This document shows positions 20,189-21,785 of a DNA stretch of 21,785 nucleotides, piece by piece. Under the pieces are notes generated by a model, which saw only the letters and a program-made list of their open reading frames with translations, searched no databases and was not told the origin of the DNA. Both the position numbers and the translations under genes were made by a program. The DNA is from Clostridium sp. CAG:967 (GTDB lineage Bacteria; Cyanobacteriota; Vampirovibrionia; Gastranaerophilales; Gastranaerophilaceae), in the NCBI GenBank assembly GCA_000433095.1, contig HF991478.1, positions 16,824 to 38,608 on the forward strand, in the 5' to 3' direction. Every line of letters begins with the position of its first letter. Within the stretch, counting starts at the first letter, position 1.

Positions 20189-21785
20189 ATGGTTGAATTT
20201 AACGGTATTGGTACAAACCGGGGGGGGGGGAGACTTTTAGCTCTAACGGGATAAAACTGCCCGGGGGGGGCAGACTTTTAGCTCTAACGGTATAAAACTG
20301 TCCGAACTCAAGGACAAAAACAAACTTTTATTTGATTATTTTAGTGCAAAAGGTGTTGAGTACGTTTATTCTTCTGATATTCAAAAATTAAAGGAAGAAT
20401 TTGATGATGATGACGGTAAGTTCTCAAAGAAAGAACTTAAAAAAATGGGACTTGATATTAAAAGGTCTGATGTTAAGGCTGTTAATCATACGTTGAACGA
20501 AATAGCTGCAACCGAGCTTGCAGATGACGGTTCATATCCTGTTAAGATTAACGAAAGCAGAACAGAGGTTTATTCAAAAGATAAGCAGCTTAAATTTGCT
20601 ATTGAACTGGAAGGTGATAACAAAGTTAACTACTTTGATAAAGACGGCAACAAAACACGTTCTGTTGAACAAAACGGTAATAATACGACCACAACATATT
20701 TCAGCAGCGGTAAACCGAAAACAATCATTGAAGAACAAAAAGATTTTGGTGTAACTACAACCGAAATTGTTTACAATGACAATGGTACAAGCAATAGGGT
20801 TATTACCTACAGCGGTGAAAAATTGCTTGGTAAAAACGGTAATATAACAAAAGAGGATATTACTGAAACACCGGAGGGTATCTCAAAAGTTGTTACGCAG
20901 AACGGTCAACAAAAGATATATGACTATGATGCAGCAAAAGGCTGGGTAGAGGCTAAGCCTGTTGAAACCGACCCCAAAAAAGAAGAAATTCCAAAAACTG
21001 AATTTAAGGAGGTTTTTGAAAAATCAGGTAAAAAAGCAACGATTGATGAAACAGGTTCAACTCAAAGACTAACGAGAAATAATACCTGGACAACCGATGT
21101 TGTTATTCCTAAACGTGCAAACTATTACGGAAACGGTATACCTAAAGAAATTGCTATTGCTTTAGCAGGAGATTACGGACAAAAAGGTGCTGACGGTGCT
21201 GCTCAAAAAAGATATCAGTCTTTAAAACTTATTGATGCGGAAAATAATGTTTATGCTGATAAAGCAGGAATAAGACATTTTCAGATGAATATTAGCGACG
21301 ACGGAATAACTTTAAAGCAGGTGTCATATAACAATGGTCAAATTTCGCAACTTGGTACAAAAGACAGTATGAAAATTAAAGATTTTCTTGATAAAAATGT
21401 TAAAACAGTAGAAGATAAAGCCGTTGAAAAAGCTCAGAAAGATACTGGCAGAACATCTCCAGGTGCTGATGATAAGTTATCTCATACTAAGACTAAAATG
21501 GGTATCAAATCTTATGAAGATGCAAAAGATGTAATAGGACTTTTGAAAGACAGAAACCTTGCGTGGGGAGCTTATACGTCAATAGGTACTGATAACGGCT
21601 CTTTAACGGGAGATTTAGGGCTGATTGAACATTTAATGGATACAAGTTTTATTGATAAAGACGGAAAATCGCATAAGCTTACTTATGATGATTTAAAACC
21701 TGCAATACAAGGCTTAATGTCACGAGTTCCGGAAAATATGAAAAATGATCCCGATTATAGAATGGCTGAAACTTTAATCAGGAAT
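20189..21785 (+). CDS. Large unfamiliar protein with EF-hand-like loop, 5' end frame-broken at G tracts, incomplete at the right edge
   Basis: AAAGG precedes an ATG at 20189 encoding MVEFNGIGTN, then an 11-G tract. The ATG frame stops at 20252-20254. A different frame, in phase with position 20307, is open from 20247 to the window end (about 513 codons), so this is the 5' part of a long gene whose start is out of register. Near its beginning FDDDDGKFSKKEL (from 20400) resembles an EF-hand loop, with Gly at 6, hydrophobic at 8 and Glu at 12, but position 1 is F rather than D. A region of short polar repeats follows (YFDKDGNKT, YFSSGKPK, IVYNDNGTSN, KIYDYD), recalling YD/MORN-like repeats. A Lys/Pro/Glu linker leads to an unassigned domain with IPKRANYYGNGIPKEIAIALAG. 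No signal peptide was seen and I do not recognise the family. Confidence 0.65.
20220..20300. repeat. Duplicated G-tract unit, 41-bp period
   Basis: G11 (20220-20230) is followed by a 29-base unit (20231-20259), then G8 (20263-20270) and the same unit again (20272-20300), with 28 of 29 bases identical (G at 20250, T at 20291). Both copies encode TFSSNGIKL but in different frames because the period is not a multiple of three. Confidence 0.9.

Noticed and set aside
1..21785. CRISPR arrays, tRNA or rRNA genes, insertion sequences, prophage genes
   Set aside because: No regularly spaced repeats, cloverleaf-like sequences, transposase or integrase motifs were found on either strand. The only direct repeat is the 41-bp unit at 20218-20300.

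Overview
The window is about 21.8 kb of AT-rich bacterial DNA with densely packed genes on both strands, standard stop codons and clear sigma70-type promoters. The best guess for the source is a gut-type Melainabacteria / Vampirovibrionia (Candidatus Gastranaerophilales) genome. The grounds are two pseudopilin-like proteins with the FTLAEVLITLGIIG leader, a MurT/GatD-type amidotransferase, and proteins whose short N-termini end in a SF-x-G motif. The taxon is inferred from protein style only; there is no rRNA in the window.

Layout. 35-2864 (minus) is a tight operon of overlapping genes: DUF374 acyltransferase, nitrilase-family amidase, DacB-type D-Ala-D-Ala carboxypeptidase. 2967-6333 (plus) is the conserved proteostasis block tig / clpP / clpX, with a terminator after tig that abuts a new promoter for clpP-clpX. 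6447-12652 (plus) is polA followed by three less ordinary genes: a small exported protein overlapping the polA end, a putative HELGH zinc metalloprotease, and a 640-residue protein built from three diverged repeats. 12642-15209 (minus) holds tlyA, a pseudopilin and tatD, with a broken small reading frame containing a C10 tract between the last two. 15257-16410 (plus) is gatD and gtrA, 16411-16647 (minus) a small HTH regulator, 16775-17479 (plus) a second pseudopilin. 17497-18228 (minus) is a papain/calpain-like candidate cysteine peptidase and 18284-20020 (minus) is proS. From 20189 to the right edge runs a long, incomplete, frame-broken gene for an unfamiliar large protein.

The most notable signals are these. 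(1) Two reading frames with good ribosome binding sites each carry a long G/C homopolymer at codon 10-11 that puts them out of frame. This is the classic layout of phase-variable genes, though it could be a sequencing or assembly artefact; at 20189 the tract is also duplicated with a 41-bp period. (2) Three genes (DUF374, tatD, HTH) have a perfect TATAAT only 6-7 nt before the ATG and no Shine-Dalgarno, implying leaderless mRNAs. (3) A group of uncharacterised proteins (metalloprotease-like, triple-repeat, calpain-like, pseudopilins, EF-hand-like large protein) sits among housekeeping genes and looks lineage-specific, possibly concerned with the cell surface or host interaction.

No tRNA, rRNA, CRISPR array, transposase, integrase or phage gene was seen.
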